In this document: one piece after another, positions 25,554-34,353 of the stretch | Numbering within the stretch: position 1 is the first letter of the stretch | Layout: the number at the start of each line of letters is the position of its first letter | NCBI GenBank assembly: GCA_900549725.1 | Contig: URPL01000011.1 | Coordinates: forward strand, 1 to 61,378 | Length of the DNA stretch: 61,378 nucleotides | Reading direction: 5' to 3' | Origin: an uncultured Eubacteriales bacterium | GTDB taxonomy: Bacteria; Bacillota; Clostridia; Oscillospirales; CAG-272 | Program-made: the position numbers and the translations under genes | The notes under the pieces: generated by a model | Told to the model about the DNA's origin: nothing | Database searches by the model: none | What the model saw: the letters and a program-made list of their open reading frames with translations, nothing else

Positions 25554-27406
25554 GCTTTGGTCCCCTCCCCCTGCCGTTCCGTTTGTCCGACGTCTGTCTG
25601 AATCTCATAAATTTTCTGATAAATGCCTCCGGCGGACTTCAGCGTTTCATGTGTGCCGATCTCCGCAATTTTTCCGTGATCCAGCACAATGATCTGATCC
25701 GCACGCGAAAGCGTTGTGATACGGTGAGAAATCAGAATAATACTGGAGGAACCGAAGCGCTTTTGCAATGAGGCGCGGATTTTTTCGTCCGTTTCGGTGT
25801 CCACGGCGGAAAGCGAATCATCAAAAATCATGATCGGCGTATTCTGCGTGAGCGTGCGGGCGATTGCCGCGCGCTGCTTCTGCCCGCCCGAAAGGGTCAC
25901 GCCGCGCTCACCGACAAAGGTATCATATCCCTTTGCAAAGCTCTGCACCGTTTCATCCAGGCATGCCGCATGCGCCGCCTGCCGAATCTGCGTCAGGGTC
26001 ATATCCGGCGCGGTGATCGCAATGTTTTCGGAAATGGTGCGGGAGAACAGATACGGCTCCTGCAGCACGATCCCGATATTCCGGCGCAGATATTCCGCCT
26101 TCATATCGGCAATATCCACCCCGCCGATGGTGATACGCCCGCAGTCTGCCGGAAGATCATAAAGGCGGTCCAAAAGCAGCATCAGCGTTGATTTTCCGCT
26201 GCCGGTGCCGCCGAGGATTCCGAGCGTGGTTCCGCCTTTCATGGTAAAGCTGATATCATGCAGCATTTGCGGGCAGTTGTCGTATGCAAAATTCACATGC
26301 TCAAAGCAAATGTCCCCGTCAAGCGGCGGCGTCACGGCGTTTGGCTTATCGTGCTCTTCTTCGGATTCCATAATATAGCGAATGCGGTCAACGGAAACGC
26401 CCGCCTTGCTCATTTCGGAAAGCATGCGCCCCAACTGACGGATCGGCCAGACCAGCATGGAATTATAGGAGATAAAAGCGACATATTCGCCCGCCGTCAT
26501 GTGGCCGTGCAGGCAGAAAATCGCGCCGAAAACGACGATCAGGAGCACCTGAATGCCCGACAGCACATCCGATGTGCTCCAAAAGCGCCCCATAAGCTGC
26601 GCCATATGCTTCCAAAGCCCCGTATAGTATTCGTTCTGCGCATGGAAGCGGTCCTTTTCATACCGCTCTCTGCCGAACGCCCGCACCACACGCACTCCGG
26701 TCAGATTTTCCTGCGCCATAGCGGAAAGCTTACCCTCGTTTTCATCGCAAACGCCGAAGCTTTCTCCGATCTTGCGATGGAAAAACAGCGAGTAGAGGAT
26801 AATCACCGGCATGGGTGCAAGCGCAATCAGCGTCAGAAGCGGATTCATGCGCAGCATAAATACAATGGAGAGCACCAGCAATATCACAATGCGGAAAATC
26901 GAGGTCAATTGCTCGGAAACAAAATTGCGCATGGTTTCAATATCGGAGGTGCAGCGCTGAATGATATCGCCCGTGCGGTTTTTCATATGCCAGGAAAACG
27001 GCAGCCGCTCAATTTTGGAAAAGAGCGAATCACGCATGTTTTTCACAAGCGTCTCCGATGCCTTGGTGTTGAACACGCGGAAGCAATACTGCGACACTAC
27101 CTTGACAAGCGCCACCAAAACGATGCCCGCCGCCATAATCCACAAATGCTGCGCCAGGTAGGAAAACCCGCCGAAGAAATCAACCAGGCGCATCACGGGG
27201 GCGGAATAACTGCCCTCTTTGCCGCCGATTGCATTGTCCAGCGCCATGCGGATAATCTGCGGATTGATCATATCTGCCAGCGCAGACAAGGAAGCGCTCA
27301 GAATACTGAGCGCGAATAACAGTCGTGAGCCCTTCAGAAAGCAGTGGATCAACCGCAGCTTTTTCCCCGTTTCCCGTTTCTTTTTTTCACTTGGTTGCCG
27401 ATTCAT
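25550..27406 (-). CDS. ABC exporter half-transporter, subunit 1 of a heterodimer
   Basis: A 618-residue exporter half with an N-terminal six-helix domain and a C-terminal ATPase. Walker A is LGGTGSGKST and the signature VTLSGGQKQRAAIARTL is canonical. Walker B reads IMIFDDSLSAVD, with Asp in place of the catalytic Glu. Together with the STGEKQ signature of its partner this forms the degenerate ATP site of a heterodimer. The start at 27406 has only a weak ribosome binding site. It ends in a 4-base overlap with the partner gene. Confidence 0.92.
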   Translation of the reverse strand: MNRQPSEKKKRETGKKLRLIHCFLKGSRLLFALSILSASLSALADMINPQIIRMALDNAIGGKEGSYSAPVMRLVDFFGGFSYLAQHLWIMAAGIVLVALVKVVSQYCFRVFNTKASETLVKNMRDSLFSKIERLPFSWHMKNRTGDIIQRCTSDIETMRNFVSEQLTSIFRIVILLVLSIVFMLRMNPLLTLIALAPMPVIILYSLFFHRKIGESFGVCDENEGKLSAMAQENLTGVRVVRAFGRERYEKDRFHAQNEYYTGLWKHMAQLMGRFWSTSDVLSGIQVLLIVVFGAIFCLHGHMTAGEYVAFISYNSMLVWPIRQLGRMLSEMSKAGVSVDRIRYIMESEEEHDKPNAVTPPLDGDICFEHVNFAYDNCPQMLHDISFTMKGGTTLGILGGTGSGKSTLMLLLDRLYDLPADCGRITIGGVDIADMKAEYLRRNIGIVLQEPYLFSRTISENIAITAPDMTLTQIRQAAHAACLDETVQSFAKGYDTFVGERGVTLSGGQKQRAAIARTLTQNTPIMIFDDSLSAVDTETDEKIRASLQKRFGSSSIILISHRITTLSRADQIIVLDHGKIAEIGTHETLKSAGGIYQKIYEIQTDVGQTERQGEGTKA

Positions 27407-27509
27407 TTCTGCGTCCTTTTTCCGTGAATTTATCTATAGTATTATATCGCACCAGCGCCCCCCTGTCAAGTTTACACAACCCGTGGTTGACCGCATGCCG
27501 ATCTTTCTC

Positions 27510-27538
27510 TTGACCGCCCGCGCTTTTTATACTATAAT
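27510..27538 (+). promoter_or_regulatory. Promoter of the asparaginase gene
   Basis: TTGACC at 27510-27515 and a consensus TATAAT at 27533-27538, 17 bases apart. Confidence 0.8.
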
Positions 27539-27570
27539 CAGGGTAAGCAAAACGATGGGAGTCTGAAAGC

Positions 27571-28566
27571 ATGAAAAAAATTCTCTTTCTCGGTACAGGC
27601 GGCACCATTGCCTCCGAGCTTTGCGGCGGAGCGCTTTCTCCCGCGCGCGATGCAGGCGAGCTTTTGCGCGATCTGCCGGGCGTATGCAGCCGCTGCGATG
27701 TGGACGCTTTGCAGCTTTTCGCACTGGACAGCACCGATATCACCCCTGCGCATTGGGAGCTGCTTGCGCGCACGATACGGGAGAACTATGCGGCATATGA
27801 CGGCTTTGTCATCGCGCACGGAACCGACACCATGGCATATACCGCCGCTGCGCTTTCCTATCTGATTCAAAACAGCGAAAAGCCGATTATTCTCACCGGC
27901 GCGCAAAAGCCGATCGGCTTTGAAACGACCGATTCCAAGCAAAACCTGCGCGACAGCTTTTTGTGCGCCGCAGCCCCGCTGCACGGGGTTTTTGTGGTGT
28001 TCGGCGGGCAGCTGCTGCTCGGCACGCGCGCCCGCAAAACCCGCTCCAAAAGCTTTTCTGCTTTTTCCAGCCCGAATTACCCGCCGCTGGGCATCGTGCA
28101 GAACGACCGCCTGCAGCTCTATTTTTCTCCCGCACGCAAAAAAACGCGGTTTTATGAAATGCTGAATGCCGATGTGGGGCTGCTCAAGCTCACACCCGGC
28201 ACAGACGCAGAGCTGCTTTGCTATATGCTGCAAAAATACCGCGCCCTTGTAATCGAATCCTTCGGAGTCGGCGGTTTGCCGGAGCGCGGCGGCGCTTTCC
28301 GCACAGCCGTGGAGCATGCCGTCGGGGAAAACCGCCTTGTTGTTCTGACCACGCAGGTGCCGAGCGAGGGAACGGACCTCTCTGTTTACCGCGTCGGCAG
28401 CACGTTGGAGGCGCTCGGCGTATTGGAGGCGCACGATATGACCCCGGAGGCATGCTATGCCAAGCTTTGCTGGATCCTTGCCGCAAGCCGGGACCCAAAG
28501 CGGCAGAAAAAGCTGTTTTATACTCCGATCTGCCACGATATCGATCCGCTGCTTTCCGGCATTTGA
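27571..28566 (+). CDS. ansA: Type I (cytoplasmic) L-asparaginase
   Basis: Hydrolyses asparagine to aspartate and ammonia. The 331-residue protein begins MKKILFLGTGGTIASELCGG with the first active-site threonine in GTGGTIAS. The second motif, FVIAHGTDTMAYTAAALS, carries the Thr-Asp pair. LTGAQKPIGFETTDSKQNLR and ALVIESFGVGGLPE are conserved in the family. There is no signal peptide, which fits the cytoplasmic type I group. It is a single-gene unit with its own promoter and terminator. Glutaminase activity cannot be excluded. Confidence 0.92.
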   Translation: MKKILFLGTGGTIASELCGGALSPARDAGELLRDLPGVCSRCDVDALQLFALDSTDITPAHWELLARTIRENYAAYDGFVIAHGTDTMAYTAAALSYLIQNSEKPIILTGAQKPIGFETTDSKQNLRDSFLCAAAPLHGVFVVFGGQLLLGTRARKTRSKSFSAFSSPNYPPLGIVQNDRLQLYFSPARKKTRFYEMLNADVGLLKLTPGTDAELLCYMLQKYRALVIESFGVGGLPERGGAFRTAVEHAVGENRLVVLTTQVPSEGTDLSVYRVGSTLEALGVLEAHDMTPEACYAKLCWILAASRDPKRQKKLFYTPICHDIDPLLSGI

Positions 28567-28576
28567 CAAAATTAAA

Positions 28577-28613
28577 GGGGGCATCCGCAAAACATGCGGA
28601 TGCCCCTCTTTTT
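28577..28613. terminator. Terminator between ansA and fucO
   Basis: GGGGCATCCGC pairs with GCGGATGCCCC, followed by TCTTTTTT on the plus strand. On the minus strand TTTAATTTT follows, so it probably serves both convergent genes. Confidence 0.88.
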
Positions 28614-28630
28614 TCGATTGTTTTTACGGC

Positions 28631-29779
28631 TCAGAGCAGGGAGCGGAACAGCTCTGCAATCTCTGCCTCGCTTGTTTCGCGCGGGTTGCCCGGGCGGCAT
28701 GCATCCGCATAGGCGGAAGCGCTCAGCGCCGGGATATCCTCTTCCTTCACAATGCCCTTCAGCGTAACCGGAATGCCGACATCCTCTGCCAGCCGGCGCA
28801 CCGCGTCAACCGCTGCCTTGCGATATTCCTCCTGCGTCATATCGTCAACGCCCTTGACGCCCATCGCTCTTGCAATCTCGCGATATTTTTCGCCGCTTGC
28901 GGGCGCGTTGTATGCCATCACGGTCGGCAGCAGAATTGCGCATGCCTTGCCGTGCGGGGTATCATAATATGCGGAGAGCGTATGCGCCATGGAATGGTCT
29001 ACGCCAAGCCCAACATTGGAAAAGCCCATGCCCGCAACATACTGGCCGAGCGCCATGCCTTCTCTGCCCTCTTTTTCATTGTTGACGGCAGCGCGCAGCG
29101 AACGGGAAATGATCTCGATCGCCTTGATATGGAACATATCGGAAAGCTCCCATGCGCCCTTGGTAATATAGCCCTCAATGGCATGCGTCAGCGCATCCAT
29201 CCCGGTGAACGCCGTGAGCCCCTTCGGCATGGAGGACATCATATCCGGGTCAACCACTGCCACCACGGGAATATCATGCGGGTCAACGCAAACGAATTTG
29301 CGCTTGCGCTCCACATCGGTGATGACATAGTTGATGGTAACCTCCGCAGCGGTTCCGGCAGTCGTCGGAACGGCGATGATCGGCGCGCAGGGATGCTTTG
29401 TCGGCGCAACGCCCTCAAGACTGCGCACATCGGAGAATTCGGGGTTGGTGATGATAATACCCACGGCTTTTGCGGTATCCATGGAGGAGCCGCCGCCGAT
29501 GGCGATGATATAGTCCGCGCCGGCTGCCTTGAAGGCGGCGACGCCGTGCAGCACGTTTTCAATCGTCGGGTTGGGTTTGATTTCGGAATACAGCTCATAT
29601 GCCAGCCCGTTTTCGTCCAAAACAGAGAGCACCTTAGCCGTAACGCCGAATTTCACAAGATCGGGGTCGGAGCAGACAAGCGCCTTGTGATAGCCGCGGG
29701 TTTTTACTTCCGTTGCAATCTCCTTGATCGCGCCTGCACCGTGATATGAGGTTTCGTTCAAAATAAATCTGTTTGCCAT
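28631..29779 (-). CDS. fucO: Iron-containing alcohol dehydrogenase, FucO-type lactaldehyde reductase
   Basis: NAD-dependent group III dehydrogenase reducing L-lactaldehyde to 1,2-propanediol, a late step of fucose or rhamnose fermentation. The 382-residue protein has the same length as E. coli FucO and follows it closely. Examples are MANRFILNETSYHGAGAI, IAIGGGSSMDTAKAVGI, VPTTAGTAAEVTINYVITD and VCVDPHDIPVVAVVDPDMM. Metal ligands lie in GMDALTHAIEGYI and VDHSMAHTLSAYYDTPHG. GGAGG lies 9 bases before the ATG. No fucose genes are nearby, so another small aldehyde could be the substrate. Confidence 0.9.
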   Translation of the reverse strand: MANRFILNETSYHGAGAIKEIATEVKTRGYHKALVCSDPDLVKFGVTAKVLSVLDENGLAYELYSEIKPNPTIENVLHGVAAFKAAGADYIIAIGGGSSMDTAKAVGIIITNPEFSDVRSLEGVAPTKHPCAPIIAVPTTAGTAAEVTINYVITDVERKRKFVCVDPHDIPVVAVVDPDMMSSMPKGLTAFTGMDALTHAIEGYITKGAWELSDMFHIKAIEIISRSLRAAVNNEKEGREGMALGQYVAGMGFSNVGLGVDHSMAHTLSAYYDTPHGKACAILLPTVMAYNAPASGEKYREIARAMGVKGVDDMTQEEYRKAAVDAVRRLAEDVGIPVTLKGIVKEEDIPALSASAYADACRPGNPRETSEAEIAELFRSLL

Positions 29780-29851
29780 TTTTTCTTTCCTCCTTCATTC
29801 GAGCCACGGGCTCGTTCCACTGAGGATATTGTATCACAAAGCAACAAAAAA

Positions 29852-29864
29852 GAAAACCGTTTCC
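29852..29864 (-). promoter_or_regulatory. Weak cre-like palindrome upstream of fucO
   Basis: GAAAACCGTTTCC is a near-palindrome centred on CG, about 20 bases upstream of a possible fucO -10 box (TACAAT on the minus strand at 29833-29828). It resembles catabolite-responsive elements but does not match the consensus exactly. Catabolite control of fucO would make sense but is speculative. Confidence 0.25.
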
Positions 29865-29929
29865 GCAAATTTTCTTGAATTTTTCACAAAGCGATCAGTT
29901 TTTTGCAGATAAGCCGCGCGCGGGAAAAC

Positions 29930-31114
29930 TCAAATATCGTCCGCGGCATTCAGCGCAAACGGCAGCGGAAACCATGCCCGCGGCGCAGCGGGGAGGGGAT
30001 AGCCGCAGTCGGAAAACAGCGCAAACGGCCCAAACAAAAGCTTCACGGCATCGGAATGGGAGAGGTTGTAAAGCGGCGTATCGTCCGTCTTTTCCACCGC
30101 GCTTTTTCCGTCCGCCAAAACGCTCAGGCGCAAAACCTCTCCGTTTTCAAACCCAAGCACCACGCTGCCCTGCGGCAGCGGCATGGTTGCGGCGTGCAGC
30201 GCCAGATAGGCGCGCAGCGTTGTTTCATAGCGGAAAACGCGAATGCTGTCGCAGCGGCGCAGCGCACAGTCCTCACAGCCCGCGCCGAGCGCCCGCAAAA
30301 GCGCTGTTTCATGCGCGCCGACGCGATAGATTTGAATCTCGGAAAGCTCATTTTGGCGGATATAATCCGATAAAATTTCAAGCACATGCGCGCATTCCAG
30401 CGGGCGCAGCTCCCAAAGCGAGGCGCCGCCCTGCCGCATGAGAAAATATCCGGCATATTCGCCTCCTGCCGTAAAAACGGCGACCGGGGTCGATTCAAAG
30501 GAAAGCAGCGTATCATACAGCTTTTCCCGCGTGCGGCGGATATGCTGCGGTGCGCTTTCGTTCTGCGCATAGGCATAGTCCAAAAGCGCCTCATCCTCCC
30601 GCGTGATTACACGGAATGCGTAGCCGAAATTCGCCTCGCGCCCGAAAAGATAGCGCGCATTGTCGGCGGTGAAGGAAAACACAGGGTCGATCCCCGCAAG
30701 CTCAAAGCCGTAGTGCGCATAGCGCTGGCGCAGCCCGCCGAGCAGGGCAAAATCATACCCCTGTTCTTCGGCGGAGCAGAGGCTTTCCTTCATCAGATGC
30801 TTCATATAGCCACGGCCGCGATGGGCATGGGAGACGCCCACCGTGCCGATGCCCGCGCAGCGTAGTACATATGCGCCGACATGATATTCCAGCGGAAATG
30901 TCGCAACGCAGCCGCACAAAACGCCATCCTCATACGCAAGGCGATGCCAATGCGCCGTGGACGGATCGCGGTAGACCTTGGGCAAAAGATTCTGAAAAAA
31001 GGAATGGTCATATTCCGCCGTGCCCTGCGGGGTTTTGCGGCGGGAAAATACATCGTTTGAAAAGTCAACGATCGCGGCAAAATCCGCCTCCGTTGCAATT
31101 TTATATTCTGTCAT
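29930..31114 (-). CDS. Eis-like GNAT N-acetyltransferase
   Basis: A 394-residue acetyltransferase. The N-terminal GNAT domain carries the acetyl-CoA loop in VSHAHRGRGYMKHLM (residues about 88-102). A second GNAT-like region and a C-terminal sterol-carrier-like region with VVLGFENGEVLRLSV follow, the layout of the Eis family. Eis proteins acetylate amines including aminoglycosides, but the natural substrate here is unknown. The ATG at 31114 overlaps the stop of the upstream methyltransferase gene by 4 bases, so it is translated from the proS transcript. Confidence 0.82.
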   Translation of the reverse strand: MTEYKIATEADFAAIVDFSNDVFSRRKTPQGTAEYDHSFFQNLLPKVYRDPSTAHWHRLAYEDGVLCGCVATFPLEYHVGAYVLRCAGIGTVGVSHAHRGRGYMKHLMKESLCSAEEQGYDFALLGGLRQRYAHYGFELAGIDPVFSFTADNARYLFGREANFGYAFRVITREDEALLDYAYAQNESAPQHIRRTREKLYDTLLSFESTPVAVFTAGGEYAGYFLMRQGGASLWELRPLECAHVLEILSDYIRQNELSEIQIYRVGAHETALLRALGAGCEDCALRRCDSIRVFRYETTLRAYLALHAATMPLPQGSVVLGFENGEVLRLSVLADGKSAVEKTDDTPLYNLSHSDAVKLLFGPFALFSDCGYPLPAAPRAWFPLPFALNAADDI

Positions 31115-32292
31115 AGCGTTTCCTCCGTTTCGGCGGGCAGCGGCAAAAGATGCTGCGGCGCCGCAGCGAAAAAGCGGCATGCCGCGCGGTATCGGCGGGC
31201 ATGCGCCTCCCTCGTTTTTTCATCCGTTTGCACGGCTCTTGCGCGAATCAATACGTTTTTCGGCGTTTGCTCCGGTTCAACCAGCTCAATGGTCTGCACC
31301 GAGTATCCCTGCGCCTGCAGCCAGGTGCAGCGCAGCGCATCCGTGAGCGCATCGGTCACCTTATGCCACAGCAGCGGCTGCTGCATCAAAACCTCCAGCG
31401 CATCGGCATGCGCCTCTTTGAACAGCTCATGCTGGCAGCAGGGTGTGGAAAGAATCAGCCCTGCCCGTCTCTGCACGGCACAGGAAAGCACAAGATCGGT
31501 CGCAATATCGCAGGCATGCAGAGAAAGCACAAGATCCGGCTGCCCCTGCGGCAGTACCGTTTCAATATCTCCGCAAAGAAACTGCATACCGTCAAAGCCG
31601 CAGCGCTGCGCCGCCTCGGCGCAATATGCAATTACATCAGCCTTGCGGTCCACACCGATGAGCGTAACCTCTCTTTGCTTGGTGCCGCAAAGATACGCAT
31701 ATACGGCAAAGGAAAGATAACTCTTGCCGCAGCAAAGATCAAATACACGCAGCCTCCCGCGGGGCGGCAATGCATCATAGGCATCGTCCAAAATTTCAAG
31801 AAAGCGGCAAATCTGCCGATATTTCGGCCGTGCACGGTCATAAACGCGCCCGTTTTCATCCGCAAGACCGAGCACCTGCAAAAACTTCTGTGCCTGCGGC
31901 GCAAGCAGCCGATGCTTTTCCTTATCATGCTGCGCGCTTTGCACCGCCGCGGGCGTTCCCTTTTCCCGGCTCACCGTCACCGCGCCCTTTTTGGAGCAGC
32001 GCAGCGTATACGCCGCATCGGTGAAAAACAGGTTCGCCTGGCGGCATTGCCCGGGAAAAAGCTCCGCTGCCTTCCGCGCCGCCGCCTCGGGCGCAAGATT
32101 TTCATGCAGTGCCTTGCCGTCTGCGCAAAGCGTTTCAAACTGTACCGCCCGCTCATGGCGCAAAGCCACGCCATGTACGCCGAAGCACCGCAGGGCGGGA
32201 TCGCGGCAAAGCGAAAACACCGCGCGCACCAAATTTCCCTGCCCAATCTGCCAAAGCAGCCGGGCAGCCTCGGTTGCCTTGTCCGCGCTCAT
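31111..32292 (-). CDS. Class I SAM-dependent methyltransferase (Methyltransf_32-like)
   Basis: A 393-residue protein with a Rossmann methyltransferase core in its second half. The SAM motif is VFDLCCGKSYLSFAVYAYL, then LIGVDRKADVIAYC, and SLHACDIATDLVL and LSTPCCQHEL follow. QHDKEKHRLL before the core is typical of the Methyltransf_32 group, whose substrates are mostly unknown; RNA is a reasonable guess. Its start overlaps the proS stop by 4 bases (ATGA) and its stop overlaps the next gene the same way. Tight coupling to proS hints at a tRNA or ribosome role, which is inference. Confidence 0.8.
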   Translation of the reverse strand: MSADKATEAARLLWQIGQGNLVRAVFSLCRDPALRCFGVHGVALRHERAVQFETLCADGKALHENLAPEAAARKAAELFPGQCRQANLFFTDAAYTLRCSKKGAVTVSREKGTPAAVQSAQHDKEKHRLLAPQAQKFLQVLGLADENGRVYDRARPKYRQICRFLEILDDAYDALPPRGRLRVFDLCCGKSYLSFAVYAYLCGTKQREVTLIGVDRKADVIAYCAEAAQRCGFDGMQFLCGDIETVLPQGQPDLVLSLHACDIATDLVLSCAVQRRAGLILSTPCCQHELFKEAHADALEVLMQQPLLWHKVTDALTDALRCTWLQAQGYSVQTIELVEPEQTPKNVLIRARAVQTDEKTREAHARRYRAACRFFAAAPQHLLPLPAETEETL

Positions 32293-34010
32293 ATTCTGTA
32301 TTGCTCCAGCAGCCGCTCCACCAGCGCCTTCACGGCCTTGGCGGCGTTTTCCAGCGGGATATCCTCCCGATAGCTCTTATCTCTGAGCGTTACCTCGGCA
32401 ACGCCTCTTTCGCAGGTTTTGGGGCTTATGACAACGCGCACGGGAATGCCGAACAGATCCGCATCGGCAAACATGGCGCCGGGGCGAATATCCCTGTCGT
32501 CATACAGCACCTCAACGCCCGCCGCCGTCAGCGCCTCATACAGCGCATTTGCCGCGCCGTTTACGATCTCATCCCCGGCGCGCAGATTGCAGATCTCCAC
32601 CCGCCAGGGCGCGATGCTGATCGGCCAGATCGGGCCGTAATCGTCATGGCTTTCCTCGCAAATGGAAGCGCAAAGGCGGCCGACGCCGATGCCGTAGCAC
32701 CCCATAATCGGATACTGCGCCTCGCCGTTTGGGTCAAGATAGGTCATTTCCATGCTCTTTGTGTATTTGGTGCCGAGCTGGAAGATATTGCCGATCTCAA
32801 TGCCGTTTTCCACGGTAATTGCGGGCTTGCCGCAATGCGGGCAGAGCGCGCCGGCATAGGTCTTTGCCACATCCGCATAGGTAATTTCCCCAAGGTCGCG
32901 CTCGGGGCACAGCCCGGTATAATGATAATCCGTTTCATTTGCGCCGCAAACCAGGTTATCAATACCCTGCAAAGAGCGGTCGAAAATCACCGTGCAGCCC
33001 TCTCCCGGATTCACCGGACCGATAAATCCCGCGGCAATGCCGTCCTCCTCGGTCAGCTGCGCCGCGTGAATCTCCGCGCCGAGATAATTGCGCAGCTTGG
33101 TTTCGTTGATTTCAAGATCGCCGCGCACAAATACGATCACAATGCCGTCGTCACTGTTGCGCTGATAGACCACAGCCTTTGCAAGGCGCTTTTCATCCAT
33201 ATGCAAAAACTTTTGCAGCGCCTCTATGGTTTTTACGCCCGGGGTGTGGATCTTCGTCAGCGGCGCGCGCTCGACCGCCTCGTTTTTCACCACGCATTCC
33301 GCAGCCTCCATATTGGCCTTGTAGCCGCATTCCGGGCAAATGGCGAGCGTATCCTCTCCGATCGGCGTCAGCAGCATAAATTCATGCGAAATGCTGCCGC
33401 CCATCATGCCGCTGTCGCTCTGCACACCGATAAACCGCTTTACGCCGCAGCGGCGGAAAATGCGCTCGTATGCCACATACATGCGGTCATAATAAGCCCG
33501 CAGATCCTCCCATGAGGTATGAAAGGAATAGGCATCCTTCATGGTAAATTCGCGCACGCGAATCAGCCCGCCGCGCGCACGCGGCTCATCGCGGAACTTG
33601 GTCTGAATCTGATAGATCATAAACGGGTAATCCGCATAGGATTGCGCCGTATTCCGCGCCAGATGCACGGATGCCTCCTCATGCGTCATACCGAGCACCA
33701 TATCGTTGCCCGAGCGATCCTTCCACCGCGCCATTTCGCTGCCGATGGAGGTATAGCGCCCGCTTTGCTGCCAAAGGCTTGCGGGCATGGCGACGGGGAA
33801 AAGAACCTCCTGCCCGCCCACGGCGTCCATCTCTTCGCGCAGAATCTGCTCGATTTTCCGCGTGATGCGGCGCGTCGGCGTGAACAGCGAATAAATCCCG
33901 TTGCACATATATTTCATATATCCGCCGCGGGTCATGAGAATCTGGCTTGCAATGCTGCAATCCGAAGGAGCGGTTTTTGAGGTCGCCCCGAGCATATTTC
34001 TAACCTTCAT
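32289..34010 (-). CDS. proS: Proline--tRNA ligase
   Basis: Class II synthetase charging tRNA-Pro. The 573-residue protein is of the bacterial type with a large editing insertion. It shows ILMTRGGYMKYMCNGIYS and QEVLFPVAMPASLWQQSGR. The class II motif 2 region TKFRDEPRARGGLIRVREF and the late GCYGIGVGRLCASI follow. The insertion (about residues 220-400) includes LAKAVVYQRNSDDGIVIVFV. The start is the ATG at 34010, downstream of a consensus promoter. First gene of an operon with a methyltransferase and a GNAT protein. No T-box is present in the 60-base leader. Confidence 0.96.
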   Translation of the reverse strand: MKVRNMLGATSKTAPSDCSIASQILMTRGGYMKYMCNGIYSLFTPTRRITRKIEQILREEMDAVGGQEVLFPVAMPASLWQQSGRYTSIGSEMARWKDRSGNDMVLGMTHEEASVHLARNTAQSYADYPFMIYQIQTKFRDEPRARGGLIRVREFTMKDAYSFHTSWEDLRAYYDRMYVAYERIFRRCGVKRFIGVQSDSGMMGGSISHEFMLLTPIGEDTLAICPECGYKANMEAAECVVKNEAVERAPLTKIHTPGVKTIEALQKFLHMDEKRLAKAVVYQRNSDDGIVIVFVRGDLEINETKLRNYLGAEIHAAQLTEEDGIAAGFIGPVNPGEGCTVIFDRSLQGIDNLVCGANETDYHYTGLCPERDLGEITYADVAKTYAGALCPHCGKPAITVENGIEIGNIFQLGTKYTKSMEMTYLDPNGEAQYPIMGCYGIGVGRLCASICEESHDDYGPIWPISIAPWRVEICNLRAGDEIVNGAANALYEALTAAGVEVLYDDRDIRPGAMFADADLFGIPVRVVISPKTCERGVAEVTLRDKSYREDIPLENAAKAVKALVERLLEQYRI

Positions 34011-34076
34011 TGTCTTTTTTCGATTCCTTTCCGATGTGCTTTGCAAAAATTGCACAAATGACATATAGTACAGTTC

Positions 34077-34105
34077 AGTATACCGTTTTTTTGAAAAAAA
34101 GTCAA
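34077..34105 (-). promoter_or_regulatory. Promoter of the proS operon
   Basis: On the minus strand, TTGACT (34105-34100) and TATACT (34082-34077) are separated by 17 bases. The start would be near 34070. Confidence 0.8.
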
Positions 34106-34353
34106 GAAAAACAAAGCATCCGCCGCAAAATTCAGCCGCGTGCCCAACCTTGCTCTCGGCTTTTGCAAAATTCGGTGCAATCTCCGCATCTCCGCCTTGC
34201 AATCTATCGGTTTACACAATGATTTTCTGCTTACTGCTTTTCCGAAACTATGCAGAGTGCTTTTATAGATCCGCAAGACCCATCCCCCGCTCAACGCACG
34301 CTGCATAAATCGGAAGATGCCTCCCCGCACCCGGAGAGGCATCTTTTTGCACC
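34106..34353. other. Intergenic stretch between proS and the ABC pair
   Basis: About 250 bases with no convincing gene. Near its end, AGATGCCTC (34315-34323) and GAGGCATCT (34336-34344) form a hairpin followed by TTTTT on the plus strand, a terminator shape facing away from the ABC genes. It could also mark the 3' end of the ABC transcript. Nothing else was recognised; a small RNA cannot be excluded. Confidence 0.4.
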
